DNA of 64,000 bases from Bacteroidales bacterium UBA1715 (lineage in GTDB: Bacteria; Bacteroidota; Bacteroidia; Bacteroidales; UBA1715): the NCBI GenBank assembly GCA_002317135.1, contig DCIX01000025.1, positions 1 through 64,000 of the forward strand, given 5' to 3'. Both the position numbers and the translations under genes were made by a program. Numbering within the stretch: position 1 is the first letter of the stretch; every line of letters starts with the position of its first letter. Below the pieces are notes generated by a model, which made no database searches, had not been told where the DNA came from, and saw only the letters and a list, made by a program, of their open reading frames with translations. This document shows positions 35,236-44,229 of this stretch, piece by piece.

Positions 35236-36579
35236 ATGAATAGTTTTAATCGAAAAGCATTAGAAGTACTACGAGAATGGAGAACCTCCGACATACGAAA
35301 ACCGCTGATATTGCGAGGAGCACGCCAAGTGGGAAAAACAACTTTAGTTAAAGATTTTGCCAAAGAATTCGATGTTTTCCTTCATTTAAATCTAGAAAAA
35401 GAAGAAGACAGACTTTTGTTCGAAAAGTATCACGACGTTCATGAACTAATACGAGCCATATTCCTATTCAAAAACAAGGTTTACACACAAAAAAACGTAC
35501 TTTTATTTATCGATGAGATACAAAATTCAACTAAAGCAGTTGCTATTCTACGTTATTTCTATGAAGAAGCAAACTTCATACACGTTATAACAGCTGGTTC
35601 ACTGCTTGAAACCTTGATGGATTTACGAAGAGTCTCATTTCCCGTAGGTAGAGTTGAATATTTAGCATTAAGACCATGTTCTTTTCTCGAATTTATGGGA
35701 GCGATGAACAACTTTGACTTGCCGTACATAGAGAATATAGACGTAGAAAACGTGCAACACAACAGAATAATGAGATGTTTCCGCGACTATACATTATGCG
35801 GCGGTATGCCAGCAGCAATCGTTCAATACCTAAAAAATATGGACATATTGTCGGTTGCCCCTATTTATGAATCATTGTTAGACTCTTATAAAGACGATGT
35901 AGAAAAATATACAGCAAGTCAAACTATAATAAAAGTTATCCGTGCCATATTAACTTCCGGATGGCAATGTGCCGCAGAAACGATATCGTTTGAGGGATTT
36001 GCTGGAACAAAATACAAATCTCGTGAGATGAGCGAAGCATTCCAAACAATTTCAAAAGCTATGCTATTAGAATTGGTTTATCCATCGAGCAACGTAGTTT
36101 TACCAACGATGCCGAACATGAGAAAGCACCCAAAACTTTTATGGTTGGACACCGGTTTAGTTAATTATGCTTCAGGCATTCAACAAGACGTGTTTTCTGT
36201 TGATTCGATTACAGATGTATGGAGAGGCAGAATAGCAGAGCATATTGTTGGACAAGAAATACTTACCCTAAGCGACTCTGTTTCGCAGAAAAGACAATAT
36301 TGGCGTTGCGACAAAATTGGTTCCGAAGCCGAGGTTGATTTTGTATATACATACAAAGGATTGCTTATACCAGTAGAAGTAAAATCGGGACATAATGCAA
36401 AACTAAAATCCCTACATAGCTTTATGGATTCAACACCTCACGATGTAGCCATACGCGTTTGGTCACAACCATTCTCTATTGATACCGTTAAAACTCAAAA
36501 AGGGAAAACTTTCCGCCTGCTAAACATACCATTTTATTATGTGGGCGTGTTACCAAAGTTGCTGGATAAAGTTATATAA
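35236..36579 (+). CDS. AAA-type ATPase with DUF4143 C-terminal domain
   Basis: The 447-residue protein starts NSFNRKALEVLREWR and has Walker A GARQVGKTT at 28-36, Walker B LLFIDEIQ near 89-96 and a sensor region ITAGSLLE near 119. The C-terminal half shows AEVDFVYTYKGLLIPVEVKS near residue 379, which fits the D-(D/E)xK core of a nuclease-like DUF4143 domain. Such ATPases are very common in Bacteroidetes and often vary between strains; their role is unproven. Its promoter is overlapped by a three-repeat array. It is not part of an evident toxin-antitoxin pair here. Confidence 0.9.
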   Translation: MNSFNRKALEVLREWRTSDIRKPLILRGARQVGKTTLVKDFAKEFDVFLHLNLEKEEDRLLFEKYHDVHELIRAIFLFKNKVYTQKNVLLFIDEIQNSTKAVAILRYFYEEANFIHVITAGSLLETLMDLRRVSFPVGRVEYLALRPCSFLEFMGAMNNFDLPYIENIDVENVQHNRIMRCFRDYTLCGGMPAAIVQYLKNMDILSVAPIYESLLDSYKDDVEKYTASQTIIKVIRAILTSGWQCAAETISFEGFAGTKYKSREMSEAFQTISKAMLLELVYPSSNVVLPTMPNMRKHPKLLWLDTGLVNYASGIQQDVFSVDSITDVWRGRIAEHIVGQEILTLSDSVSQKRQYWRCDKIGSEAEVDFVYTYKGLLIPVEVKSGHNAKLKSLHSFMDSTPHDVAIRVWSQPFSIDTVKTQKGKTFRLLNIPFYYVGVLPKLLDKVI

Positions 36580-36645
36580 TCAAATCTGATGATATATAAT
36601 GTATGAACTCACTCTAAATAGAAATCAGGCTCTGCCAATAAAAAA

Positions 36646-36676
36646 ATAGCAGACTAACTGTGTGTCAGCCTGCTAT
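36646..36676 (-). terminator. Terminator of the LRR-exonuclease gene
   Basis: ATAGCAG (36646-36652) pairs with CTGCTAT (36670-36676), and read on the minus strand it is followed by a run of seven T. It lies 18 bases past the stop of the minus-strand gene. Confidence 0.82.
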
Positions 36677-36693
36677 AGTTGTGTTTGTCAGTA

Positions 36694-37905
36694 TTATTTT
36701 TCAGAACAGAGCATATAGTAGAATCTGTCGTTTTCTGATAATACTTTTTCTAAGTAGAACAATACAGGTTTAAATGTCTCATCTGGTCCAAATGCCAACT
36801 CAATTCTCCAGTCACAGTAACCTGAAATGTGTGTTCCATTGTTCAAATTGATACGGAATCTCAAATCACCATCTTGGTCATAGAAATAAGATTCAGTAAC
36901 CATTTTCAAGACTTCATAATCCAATTTATATTTGCACAAAACAATAGATTCCGGGAAATACTTACGATTTAAAACTCCCCTATAAGCTTGTGATAGGTCA
37001 ATTATATTTCTGGAAAGCAATTCCTTAAAACATTGAAATGTTATTTCTACATCATTTCTTGAATTATGACATCCAATAAAATTTTCTCCAAAAAGTTCCT
37101 TGTACAATTCTGTAAGTTTCAAGAATTTAGACTGACCTTTCTTATTCAAACAACCCCTCCCTAAATTATATCTTGCACCACTTAACATCGTACATATTGT
37201 TTTCTTCAGTAAAAAATTTTCTATAAAACTAATAGAAGTAAAATCCCCGAAATCAGAAGAATATCTATAATTTAGAGGAAACTCCTTATATAGAACAGAT
37301 TTATCAAAATCAATATTATGCCCCACGATATAATTACATTTTTCAACATCATCTGCGAATTTTTCTAGAATAATATTTCTATCTATACCATTTTCTTTCG
37401 CATATTGAGTGGTAATCCCATGAATTTTCACCGATTCTTCCGGTATATCAAAACCATCTGGATATACTATATAATCATGCTGTGATTCTATCTCAAACAC
37501 ATCCATATATTGGCGACATAATATCCAACTAATTTGTACCATTCTTGGATTTTCCAATCCTGTAGTTTCCGTATCTACAATCAAGAATCTATTTCCTTGT
37601 TGTACTAAGCGCACTACATCCTCACATCCATAAAAAGCATCTTTTTGCAAATTCACCGTAGCAGGCAAATCTATTTTCTTCACATTAACACAACCATAAA
37701 AAGCTTCACTTTCTATCGTAGTTAAACTTCTAGGCAAAACAATATTCTGCAATTCAAAACATTCCTTAAACGCCCCTTTTGCCACTATGGTAACATTATT
37801 TGGAACTATATAGTTAATAATTGATTTTGGTGCATTTTCTAAGATTATATCGTTCCCTTTTTTGCTAAACTTTACACCAAAATCATCTATCCATTCTTCT
37901 GCCAT
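36694..37905 (-). CDS. Fusion of BspA-like leucine-rich repeats and a DEDDh exonuclease
   Basis: Starting at MAEEWIDDFG (37905) the protein has 403 residues. An N-terminal stretch (about 28-100) shows BspA-type LRR_5 repeats (VAKGAFKECFELQNIVLPRS and IESEAFYGCVNVKKIDLP). From about residue 106 follows a DnaQ-like 3'-5' exonuclease: LIVDTETTGLENP with Asp111 and Glu113, VGHNIDFDKSVLY with the third Asp, and CHNSRNDVEIT with His and Asp of the DEDDh set. The order DxE, D, H..D is complete, so the nuclease should be active. The last 100 residues are unassigned. There is no signal peptide, so it acts in the cytoplasm. Fusion of such repeats to a nuclease is unusual. An earlier Met (37998) adds 31 unlikely residues. 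Confidence 0.85.
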   Translation of the reverse strand: MAEEWIDDFGVKFSKKGNDIILENAPKSIINYIVPNNVTIVAKGAFKECFELQNIVLPRSLTTIESEAFYGCVNVKKIDLPATVNLQKDAFYGCEDVVRLVQQGNRFLIVDTETTGLENPRMVQISWILCRQYMDVFEIESQHDYIVYPDGFDIPEESVKIHGITTQYAKENGIDRNIILEKFADDVEKCNYIVGHNIDFDKSVLYKEFPLNYRYSSDFGDFTSISFIENFLLKKTICTMLSGARYNLGRGCLNKKGQSKFLKLTELYKELFGENFIGCHNSRNDVEITFQCFKELLSRNIIDLSQAYRGVLNRKYFPESIVLCKYKLDYEVLKMVTESYFYDQDGDLRFRINLNNGTHISGYCDWRIELAFGPDETFKPVLFYLEKVLSENDRFYYMLCSEK

Positions 37906-38082
37906 CAAATACTTCTTAAAAACAACTATGCAAGATACAAAAAAGACTATATCATTTATAGAATTTACTATAACAAAACAATTAATTATTGTTGACAAGT
38001 AAACAATATTTTCGGGGCAAATAAGAAAAATTCATTTTTTGTGCCCTAATCGTAAATCTTATTCCAGAAAGAACGTGCGGTT

Positions 38083-38110
38083 GTAGAGACACGATTAATC
38101 GCATCTCTAC
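38083..38110. repeat. 28-bp palindrome upstream of murB
   Basis: GTAGAGA (38083-38089) pairs with TCTCTAC (38104-38110) and the centre CGATT-AATCG (38092-38101) pairs too, with only an ACA/CAT-like mismatch between. It lies about 25 bases before the murB promoter box. The sequence type GTAGAGAC..CGATTAATCG is a common bacterial intergenic palindrome in other phyla. It does not have a U-run, so it is not a clear terminator. Confidence 0.7.
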
Positions 38111-38134
38111 CAGAATAATCTCACAAATATTTCC

Positions 38135-38142
38135 TACTTTTG
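38135..38142 (+). promoter_or_regulatory. -7 box for murB
   Basis: TACTTTTG fits TAnnTTTG and lies 19 bases before the murB ATG at 38162. No TTG is found at the expected distance. The rest of the gap 37906-38161 holds the palindrome listed above. Confidence 0.5.
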
Positions 38143-38161
38143 ATTTGTTAAAATTAACGAC

Positions 38162-39166
38162 ATGCGAAACGGCAAATTCTCATTACAAAAATACAATACT
38201 TTCGGCATAGATGCTTGTGCAGACACCTTCTTCTCGTACAATAATATTGACGATTTGATTTTGTTTCTACAAAATGATTTCGATAAGGAAAAACCATTCT
38301 TCATACTTGGTGGTGGAAGCAATGTGTTGTTTACCAGCGACTACCAAGGAACGATTATACATCCTGAAACAAAAGGTATTACAATTACTCAAGAAGATGA
38401 CAACGATGTATTTGTCGCCGTTGCTGCGGGAGAGATCTGGGATGATTTCGTACAATGGGCAGTAGATAATAATCTACACGGCGTAGAGAATCTTTCCTAT
38501 ATTCCCGGTTGCATTGGAGCAAGTCCCGTACAAAATATTGGTGCATACGGTAGCGAAGCAAAAGATGCCATTCACGAGGTTCATTGCATTTCTATTGCCG
38601 ACCAAACAAGAAAGATTTTCTCGAAAGAAGATTGCAAGTTCGGTTATCGCGACAGTATTTTCAAACACGAATGTGCAAATAAGTATATTGTAGAAACTGT
38701 TGTCTTTAAATTGCAAAAAAACGCACCGTTCAATCTTTCCTACGGAAGTTTAAACACATTGTTAGACGAAAAAACAGCGACATTGCAGACGGTTCGCAAC
38801 ACTATTATTCAAATCAGAAAAGAAAAACTTCCTGACCCCAAAGAAATCGGTAGTGCCGGTAGTTTTTTCAAGAATCCAATTATTCCTGAGAATCAAGCAA
38901 ATACATTGCGTAATAAATTCCCTAAAATTGTAACATATCCTGCTCCAAACGGAAACATAAAGGTCGCAGCCGGATGGCTCATAGATTCTCTTGGTTTGAA
39001 AGGATTTTGTATGGGCGGTGCAAAAGTTCACGAAAAACAAGCACTAGTGCTAACAAATGCAGGAAATGCAACAGGAAACGATGTGGTTGCCTTATCTCAC
39101 CATATCCAAGACAAGGTAAAAGAAACCTATGGCATACAAATAGAACCAGAAGTTATTTTCCTATAA
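38162..39166 (+). CDS. murB: UDP-N-acetylenolpyruvoylglucosamine reductase
   Basis: The enzyme makes UDP-N-acetylmuramate from the enolpyruvyl intermediate with FAD and NADPH, an early peptidoglycan step. The 334 residues show YNTFGIDACA (about 11-20), the FAD motif LGGGSNVLF (about 49-57), IPGCIGASPVQNIGAYG (about 114-130), GSAGSFFKNP (about 235) with the catalytic Ser, and the C-terminal IEPEVIFL with the active Glu. This is the longer type I (E. coli-like) form. The next gene starts directly at its stop codon. Confidence 0.97.
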   Translation: MRNGKFSLQKYNTFGIDACADTFFSYNNIDDLILFLQNDFDKEKPFFILGGGSNVLFTSDYQGTIIHPETKGITITQEDDNDVFVAVAAGEIWDDFVQWAVDNNLHGVENLSYIPGCIGASPVQNIGAYGSEAKDAIHEVHCISIADQTRKIFSKEDCKFGYRDSIFKHECANKYIVETVVFKLQKNAPFNLSYGSLNTLLDEKTATLQTVRNTIIQIRKEKLPDPKEIGSAGSFFKNPIIPENQANTLRNKFPKIVTYPAPNGNIKVAAGWLIDSLGLKGFCMGGAKVHEKQALVLTNAGNATGNDVVALSHHIQDKVKETYGIQIEPEVIFL

Positions 39167-40135
39167 ATGAAAACTGTCATTCAATTTGCAATACGATTTT
39201 GTAAAGATTGGACACTTCCTATCTCTATGATTATAGGGATTTTATCCTATTTCATATATAGAAGCATGGGATTCTCCGAAGAGGTTCGGGCCATTACAAA
39301 CAGTGCGATCGGTATAATACAACCAGTTCTATTATTTTTTATGTTATTCCTGGCTTTTTGCAAAATTGATCCAAGTAAAATCCGCCTAAAAACTTGGCAT
39401 ATTATATTAGGAATCATACAATTATGCAGTTTCATTGGCTTAGCAATTATTACCTGCTACTGCGATAACAGAACAACACAAATCATTCTAGAATGTGCCA
39501 TGTGTTGCATGATTTGCCCAACAGCAACAGCCGCCATCGTCATTGTTGACAAATTAGGTGGAAATAAACTTACACTAGTTACATATACAATCACATCAAA
39601 TACTATTGCATCTATTATTATTCCACTTATCGTTCCTATAGTAAATCCAGGAATCGGCATGTCGTTTATACATTCATTCCTAATCATTATTAAACAAGTT
39701 TTCCCACTACTTGTTTTTCCATTCTTTTTGGCTTGGGGCGTACGAGTTTTTACCCCAAAATTACTTGACAAGTTATTACAAGTAAAAGATTTAGCTTTTT
39801 ACCTTTGGGTTGTTTCGCTTGCATTAGCATTAGCGGTAACAACAAAAGCAATCGTGCATAGTGGTGTTTCATTTGCTTGTATGTGTGGAATTGCAATCGT
39901 GACATTATTTTGTTGCCTCATACAATTCTTTTTAGGAAAGAAAATAGGCAATCAATACGACGATAAAATCAGTGGTGGACAAGCACTTGGACAGAAAAGC
40001 ACCGTTTTTATGATATGGATGGGAGCAACATTCTTAAACCCTGTTACAGCTGTTGCCGGCGGTTTTTATAGTGTTTGGCATAATATGGTCAATTCCATAC
40101 AATTATATCAGAAAAGACACGCACAAAACAAGTAA
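39167..40135 (+). CDS. SBF-like (bile acid:sodium symporter superfamily) membrane transporter
   Basis: The 322-residue protein has about nine or ten hydrophobic segments: residues 15-40, 45-65, 78-100, 104-125 (MCCMICPTATAAIVIVDKLGG), 135-160 and onward. The PTATAA and FLNPVTAVAGG motifs fit the crossed helices of the SBF/BASS fold, which carry Na+ and substrate. It begins immediately after the murB stop codon, so translation may be coupled. The substrate is unknown. Confidence 0.75.
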   Translation: MKTVIQFAIRFCKDWTLPISMIIGILSYFIYRSMGFSEEVRAITNSAIGIIQPVLLFFMLFLAFCKIDPSKIRLKTWHIILGIIQLCSFIGLAIITCYCDNRTTQIILECAMCCMICPTATAAIVIVDKLGGNKLTLVTYTITSNTIASIIIPLIVPIVNPGIGMSFIHSFLIIIKQVFPLLVFPFFLAWGVRVFTPKLLDKLLQVKDLAFYLWVVSLALALAVTTKAIVHSGVSFACMCGIAIVTLFCCLIQFFLGKKIGNQYDDKISGGQALGQKSTVFMIWMGATFLNPVTAVAGGFYSVWHNMVNSIQLYQKRHAQNK

Positions 40136-40145
40136 ATTTCGATAT

Positions 40146-40637
40146 CTATAATCCTAAAATCTGTTTACAATACGGAACAATATTTTCGTTCTTGTCAATT
40201 TTGATTCCTTTGATTCCCGCACGCTCTGCCGCTTCAATATCACGACTGCCATCACCTATAAGAAAAGATTGCGATTTATCTATATCATATTTTTCCACAG
40301 CCTTATCTATCATCAAAGTGCCAGGTTTTCTACATTCACAAGGGCCTGTAATACTTGGATAATGTGGGCAATAATAGACTTCAGCTATTTCTATTCCTTC
40401 CTTGCGTAATTCGTCGCACATATAAGCATGAAGAACCTCCACATCGTGTTCGGTATATTCTCCTTTGGCAACTCCACCTTGATTTGTCACTACAATAAAG
40501 ATAAAACCAGCATCACGCAACATACGCAAGCCATCAAATAAGCCATCATTGAAACGGAAATCTTCTATTTTATAGGTGTAATACAATGTTCCATCGTTAA
40601 TGACACCATCTCTATCCAAAAATATTGCTTTTGTCAT
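40146..40637 (-). CDS. HAD-IIIA phosphatase of the GmhB type
   Basis: The 163-residue protein carries the HAD nucleophile DRDGVIND (Asp8, Asp10), TNQGGVAKGE (about 51-60, motif II) and DGSRDIEAAERAG (about 129-141, motif IV). The zinc-binding loop Cys90, His92, Cys100 and Cys102 (CPHYPSITGPCECRKP) is the hallmark of D,D-heptose 1,7-bisphosphate 7-phosphatase. It probably takes part in heptose synthesis for lipopolysaccharide or a surface glycan. It is the last gene of the 7TM-HD operon and starts one base after the metallo-hydrolase stop. Confidence 0.88.
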   Translation of the reverse strand: MTKAIFLDRDGVINDGTLYYTYKIEDFRFNDGLFDGLRMLRDAGFIFIVVTNQGGVAKGEYTEHDVEVLHAYMCDELRKEGIEIAEVYYCPHYPSITGPCECRKPGTLMIDKAVEKYDIDKSQSFLIGDGSRDIEAAERAGIKGIKIDKNENIVPYCKQILGL

Positions 40638-40638
40638 A

Positions 40639-41415
40639 CTAACAATCTATTTGTAAGCCATCGTAACCTAGATGAACATTTTCGGGGAATGTTTTGTAAA
40701 CTTCATCATACAAACCAATGTCGTGACTCATGTGAGTGAAATATGCCTGTTTTGGTTTTAATTTTTCAACTATCTCCAACGACTGACTCACACAAAAATG
40801 AGAATAATGCGGTTTATAACGCAAAGTATTGATTACCAACACTTCCACTCCTTCCAACAATTTCATTGTTTCTTCAGGAATATTTGAAGCATCGGTAATG
40901 TATGCGAATTGTCCTATACGGAATCCATAAATCGGTAATTCCATGTGAAGCACACGCAATGGTTGAATTGTGATACCATTAAACTCAAAAGATTTGTCTG
41001 TAATCTCATGAAGATCCATCATTGGAACACCAGGATATTTATGTTCCACAAACACATAACTGAACTCTTTACGAATGACGTCTGCTACACGATGCTCAGC
41101 AAAAATCGGCATAGCGGTAAAATTCATAAAGTTAAATGGACGAATATCATCCAAACCTGCCAAATGATCCTTATGTTCATGTGTGACCAACACAGCATCA
41201 AGTTTCGTAATTTTATTTGCAAGCATTTGCTGACGAAAATCAGGACCGGTGTCAATCACAAAATTCACCCCATCTACATTCAAATAAAACGCAGTACGAA
41301 GTCGTTGGTCGCGAGGATTTTTCGATGTACAAACAGCACAATTACAACCAATTACAGGAATACCTTGCGAAGTACCTGTCCCCAAAAATATGCCGTGAAT
41401 ATTATACCGTTTCAT
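40639..41415 (-). CDS. MBL-fold metal-dependent hydrolase (PhnP-like)
   Basis: With start ATG 41413-41415 (MKRYNIHGIFLG) the protein has 258 residues. It shows GTSQGIPVIGCNCAVC, the Cys-rich PhnP/ElaC-type N-terminal motif, then DTGPDFRQQM and HEHKDHLAGLDD, which holds the HxHxDH metal ligands, and a final THMSHDI. The family includes the cyclic phosphodiesterase PhnP and lipoate-related enzymes; the substrate here is unknown. The start overlaps the 7TM-HD stop by 14 bases. An earlier Met (41451) would extend it by 12 residues into that gene. Confidence 0.88.
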   Translation of the reverse strand: MKRYNIHGIFLGTGTSQGIPVIGCNCAVCTSKNPRDQRLRTAFYLNVDGVNFVIDTGPDFRQQMLANKITKLDAVLVTHEHKDHLAGLDDIRPFNFMNFTAMPIFAEHRVADVIRKEFSYVFVEHKYPGVPMMDLHEITDKSFEFNGITIQPLRVLHMELPIYGFRIGQFAYITDASNIPEETMKLLEGVEVLVINTLRYKPHYSHFCVSQSLEIVEKLKPKQAYFTHMSHDIGLYDEVYKTFPENVHLGYDGLQIDC

Positions 41416-43489
41416 CTTTCTTTTCGTCTTCTGGATATGGAACACGGGCATGATATAAGTTAATTAGTTTCTCAACAAAAACTTCTTTTACTATATCCAA
41501 TTCCTTCAAGGTAATGTCCGCATTTTCCAACTGTTTTGAGTTAATCAAATGCTCTACAATCTTTTGTACCAAAGCCTCTATTTGTTCACGAGTTTCGAGG
41601 TGAGCACTTCGCGAAGCTGCCTCTACCCCATCAGCAATCATAATCACAGCCAACTCTTTGTTCACAACCTTAGACGTCGGATATTGGAACATTGATTCAT
41701 CGACTTCTTCGTCAGGATGCAATTTCTTGTATTTATCCAAGAAAAACATCGTTTTTGAATTTCCATGATGACCGTAGATTATTTGCTCCAACGAATAAGG
41801 AAGCCCATGTTTACGCGAAAGTTCCCGACCATAATTAACATGATCAATAATGATTTGTGCACTTTTTTCTGGTGCAAGATTATCATGCGGATTTTCCTTA
41901 AACATCTGGTTTTCAACAAAGAACGCTGGATTTTTCAATTTTCCTATATCATGATACAATCCCCCAATTCGACCAAGCAAGGCGTTTCCATTGATTTTGC
42001 GCAATGCAACTTCAACAAAATTAGCGACTTGCAATGAATGTTGGAATGTTCCCGGAGCTTTGTCAGAAAGCTCACGCAACACGCCACGACTTGTGTCTGA
42101 AAGTTCAAACAACGTGATATCAGAAGGGAAACGGAAAATCTTTTCAAATATAAAAATCAGCAAATAAGTTGTCAACAAGAACACACAACTACCTAAGAAC
42201 CAAAGCAATTGAGGCCATTCTATACTTGTCAAACTACCCAATTTCAATAAAGACAATCCAATATAAATAACCGAATACGACCCCAATGAAATCAAAGCAG
42301 TCCAGAATAAGAAACTTCGTTGATAGTGATTTCCCAAACTATACAAAGCAATCACACCGACAGAAATTTGTAAGAATATGAATTCAAACGGGTTAGGTGC
42401 AACCAAACCAATAATCATCATCGTAACAATATGTACGAACAACGCAACACGAGCATTCAAAAAATTCTTTATAAGAATCGGCATTGCAACATACGGAATC
42501 AGATAAATACTTATGTGCTCGAAACGTAATGTTAGAATCGCCGAACCAATAAATAAAACAACCACAGTCACGATGAAGAATGAGTATTTAAATCTCATAA
42601 ACACATCTGGTTCAGAATACAAGATAAGTAGGAACAGTACGACAAACGCAACAATAAGCAGAATCAACTGACCAAAGGCAATTGCCAAACGACCTTCAAA
42701 ACTTACATTACCCGACTCGTATTCTTTTTTCAAAGAATCAAGAACCTTTTTGTCTTTTTCAGTTACGACAGAACCACGACTAATTATACGCGAACCTTTA
42801 CCAATATAGCCATATTTTTCCGAAACAGTTGCCTGTAGCTGTGCCTTCAACTGAGATGAAATTTCCTCATTCAACAACACATTCGGAATCAAACTTGTAA
42901 AGATTATTTCCTTAAACTTCACTCGTTGAAGAGAATCAAAATCATTCGGAATTTTTTGCATCAATTCTCCGTGAGCCTCAGGCAAGGTCAAAATAGAATG
43001 AGCCAAAACACGCTCACGCTGTGAAACTCGTTCTATAATCAATGTTTTATATGGCTTTTGAACATCAACAATTCCGGTACTATAAACCGATTTTAATAAT
43101 TTCGCAAAGTCACTTAATCCTTGCGACTTCATAACATCATCGTAGTCGTAAACTGTATCAGGAACAAAATGACCAAGTTCACGCATATATCGTGACAAAA
43201 TCGTATCCGCCACACGCTCATACACCGTAGAATCGTAGTTATAATATGGCGAATATTTCTTCATAACACTATCACGCTGATCTTGAATTTCGCTTTCAGT
43301 CTTGTCTATTGAGAAACCAAACGGAGCATACAAATCCTCGTGCATCCAAATTTTATTTTGTTGATACTCATACTCAAAGCGCTTTTCATGAGGCATAAAA
43401 TACATCACCAAAGCAATACCAAACAAGAAAAGTAGAAATGTAAAAATGACCACTTTCTTCTCCTTGATATAAGCAAAAAATTTCTTCAT
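41402..43489 (-). CDS. 7TM-HD family protein (PgpH-like cyclic-di-AMP phosphodiesterase)
   Basis: Starting at MKKFFAYIKEKKVV (43489), the 695-residue protein has an N-terminal extracytoplasmic region of about 230 residues after the first membrane segment, then about seven membrane segments (between 260 and 470) and an HD domain with HSLQVANFVEVAL and YHDIGKL (near 505-545). In PgpH this HD domain hydrolyses cyclic di-AMP. The His-Asp pair and the later HHG and HANY-like metal positions (IIYGHHG) are present. It heads an operon with the MBL hydrolase and the HAD phosphatase. The second messenger is inferred from the family. Confidence 0.9.
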   Translation of the reverse strand: MKKFFAYIKEKKVVIFTFLLFLFGIALVMYFMPHEKRFEYEYQQNKIWMHEDLYAPFGFSIDKTESEIQDQRDSVMKKYSPYYNYDSTVYERVADTILSRYMRELGHFVPDTVYDYDDVMKSQGLSDFAKLLKSVYSTGIVDVQKPYKTLIIERVSQRERVLAHSILTLPEAHGELMQKIPNDFDSLQRVKFKEIIFTSLIPNVLLNEEISSQLKAQLQATVSEKYGYIGKGSRIISRGSVVTEKDKKVLDSLKKEYESGNVSFEGRLAIAFGQLILLIVAFVVLFLLILYSEPDVFMRFKYSFFIVTVVVLFIGSAILTLRFEHISIYLIPYVAMPILIKNFLNARVALFVHIVTMMIIGLVAPNPFEFIFLQISVGVIALYSLGNHYQRSFLFWTALISLGSYSVIYIGLSLLKLGSLTSIEWPQLLWFLGSCVFLLTTYLLIFIFEKIFRFPSDITLFELSDTSRGVLRELSDKAPGTFQHSLQVANFVEVALRKINGNALLGRIGGLYHDIGKLKNPAFFVENQMFKENPHDNLAPEKSAQIIIDHVNYGRELSRKHGLPYSLEQIIYGHHGNSKTMFFLDKYKKLHPDEEVDESMFQYPTSKVVNKELAVIMIADGVEAASRSAHLETREQIEALVQKIVEHLINSKQLENADITLKELDIVKEVFVEKLINLYHARVPYPEDEKKDETV

Positions 43490-43555
43490 GAATTTTGATT
43501 TTAAAATTCGCAAGTAAAAATATATATTTACGGGCAATTTTTAAGCATAAAAACG

Positions 43556-44227
43556 ATGACAAAATTACGATTAGTTTTCAATGTTGAGGAAGGCACCTTG
43601 GTGAATGACAAATATGTTATTCAAAAAGATATGTTAAATCATATCGCAATGGTTATTTCTAATGTTCGCAACAGCGACAACGAGGCTATTTTAGTAACTG
43701 CAGGAGCCATTGCTTCTGGTTTGGAACAAACAAAAAGAACAAAATATCCAAAATCACTAAGCGACAAACAAGCCCTTGCAGCAATCGGTCAGGTAGAACT
43801 AATCAAACGCTATCAGAATATCTTCGACGAATACATCCAAATGATTGCCCAAGTATTGTTGGCGCGCGATATTCTTGAAAATCCAAAACAACAATTCAAC
43901 GCAAAAAACACGTTCAAGAAATTGTTGTCACTAGGAATTATACCTGTCATCAACGAAAACGATACTATTTCGACTGTCGACATTGAGTTGGAAAACAACT
44001 ACATGTTAACGGTTACTGTTGCAAATATCATTTCTGCACATGCATTAATACAAATCAATAAAGATTTGTCTTTCAATGTTTTATTCAAAGGAAACGATTA
44101 TTGCTACTATTGCAAAGATAAAGATGCATTATTCAAATTAATCCGTACAACCGACGCAAGTAAAATTGTAAGTCGTGGCTACCAATACCCATCAGTATTT
44201 CCTGAAAAGAGCGAAGTTTACCAATAA
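43556..44227 (+). CDS. Degenerate glutamate 5-kinase (ProB)-like protein
   Basis: The 223-residue protein aligns with the amino acid kinase domain of ProB over its first 160 residues: ILVTAGAIASGLEQ, KSLSDKQALAAIGQVEL, AQVLLARDI and VINENDTIST. The glutamate-binding NEND (133-136) is kept. The N-terminal nucleotide loop, normally K-x-G-S-S, reads FNVEEGT and has lost the Lys and Gly. The usual GDND after NEND reads ENNY. The C-terminal ATP-binding part (TDxxG and GTGGMxTK motifs) and the PUA domain are missing. I read it as a non-catalytic relative that may still bind glutamate. It shares a transcript with the next gene. Confidence 0.7.
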   Translation: MTKLRLVFNVEEGTLVNDKYVIQKDMLNHIAMVISNVRNSDNEAILVTAGAIASGLEQTKRTKYPKSLSDKQALAAIGQVELIKRYQNIFDEYIQMIAQVLLARDILENPKQQFNAKNTFKKLLSLGIIPVINENDTISTVDIELENNYMLTVTVANIISAHALIQINKDLSFNVLFKGNDYCYYCKDKDALFKLIRTTDASKIVSRGYQYPSVFPEKSEVYQ

Positions 44228-44229
44228 TT

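Noticed and set aside
35236..36579. Toxin-antitoxin or phage defence call for the DUF4143 ATPase
   Set aside because: No partner gene adjoins it and the family has no proven role; only the domain call is supported.
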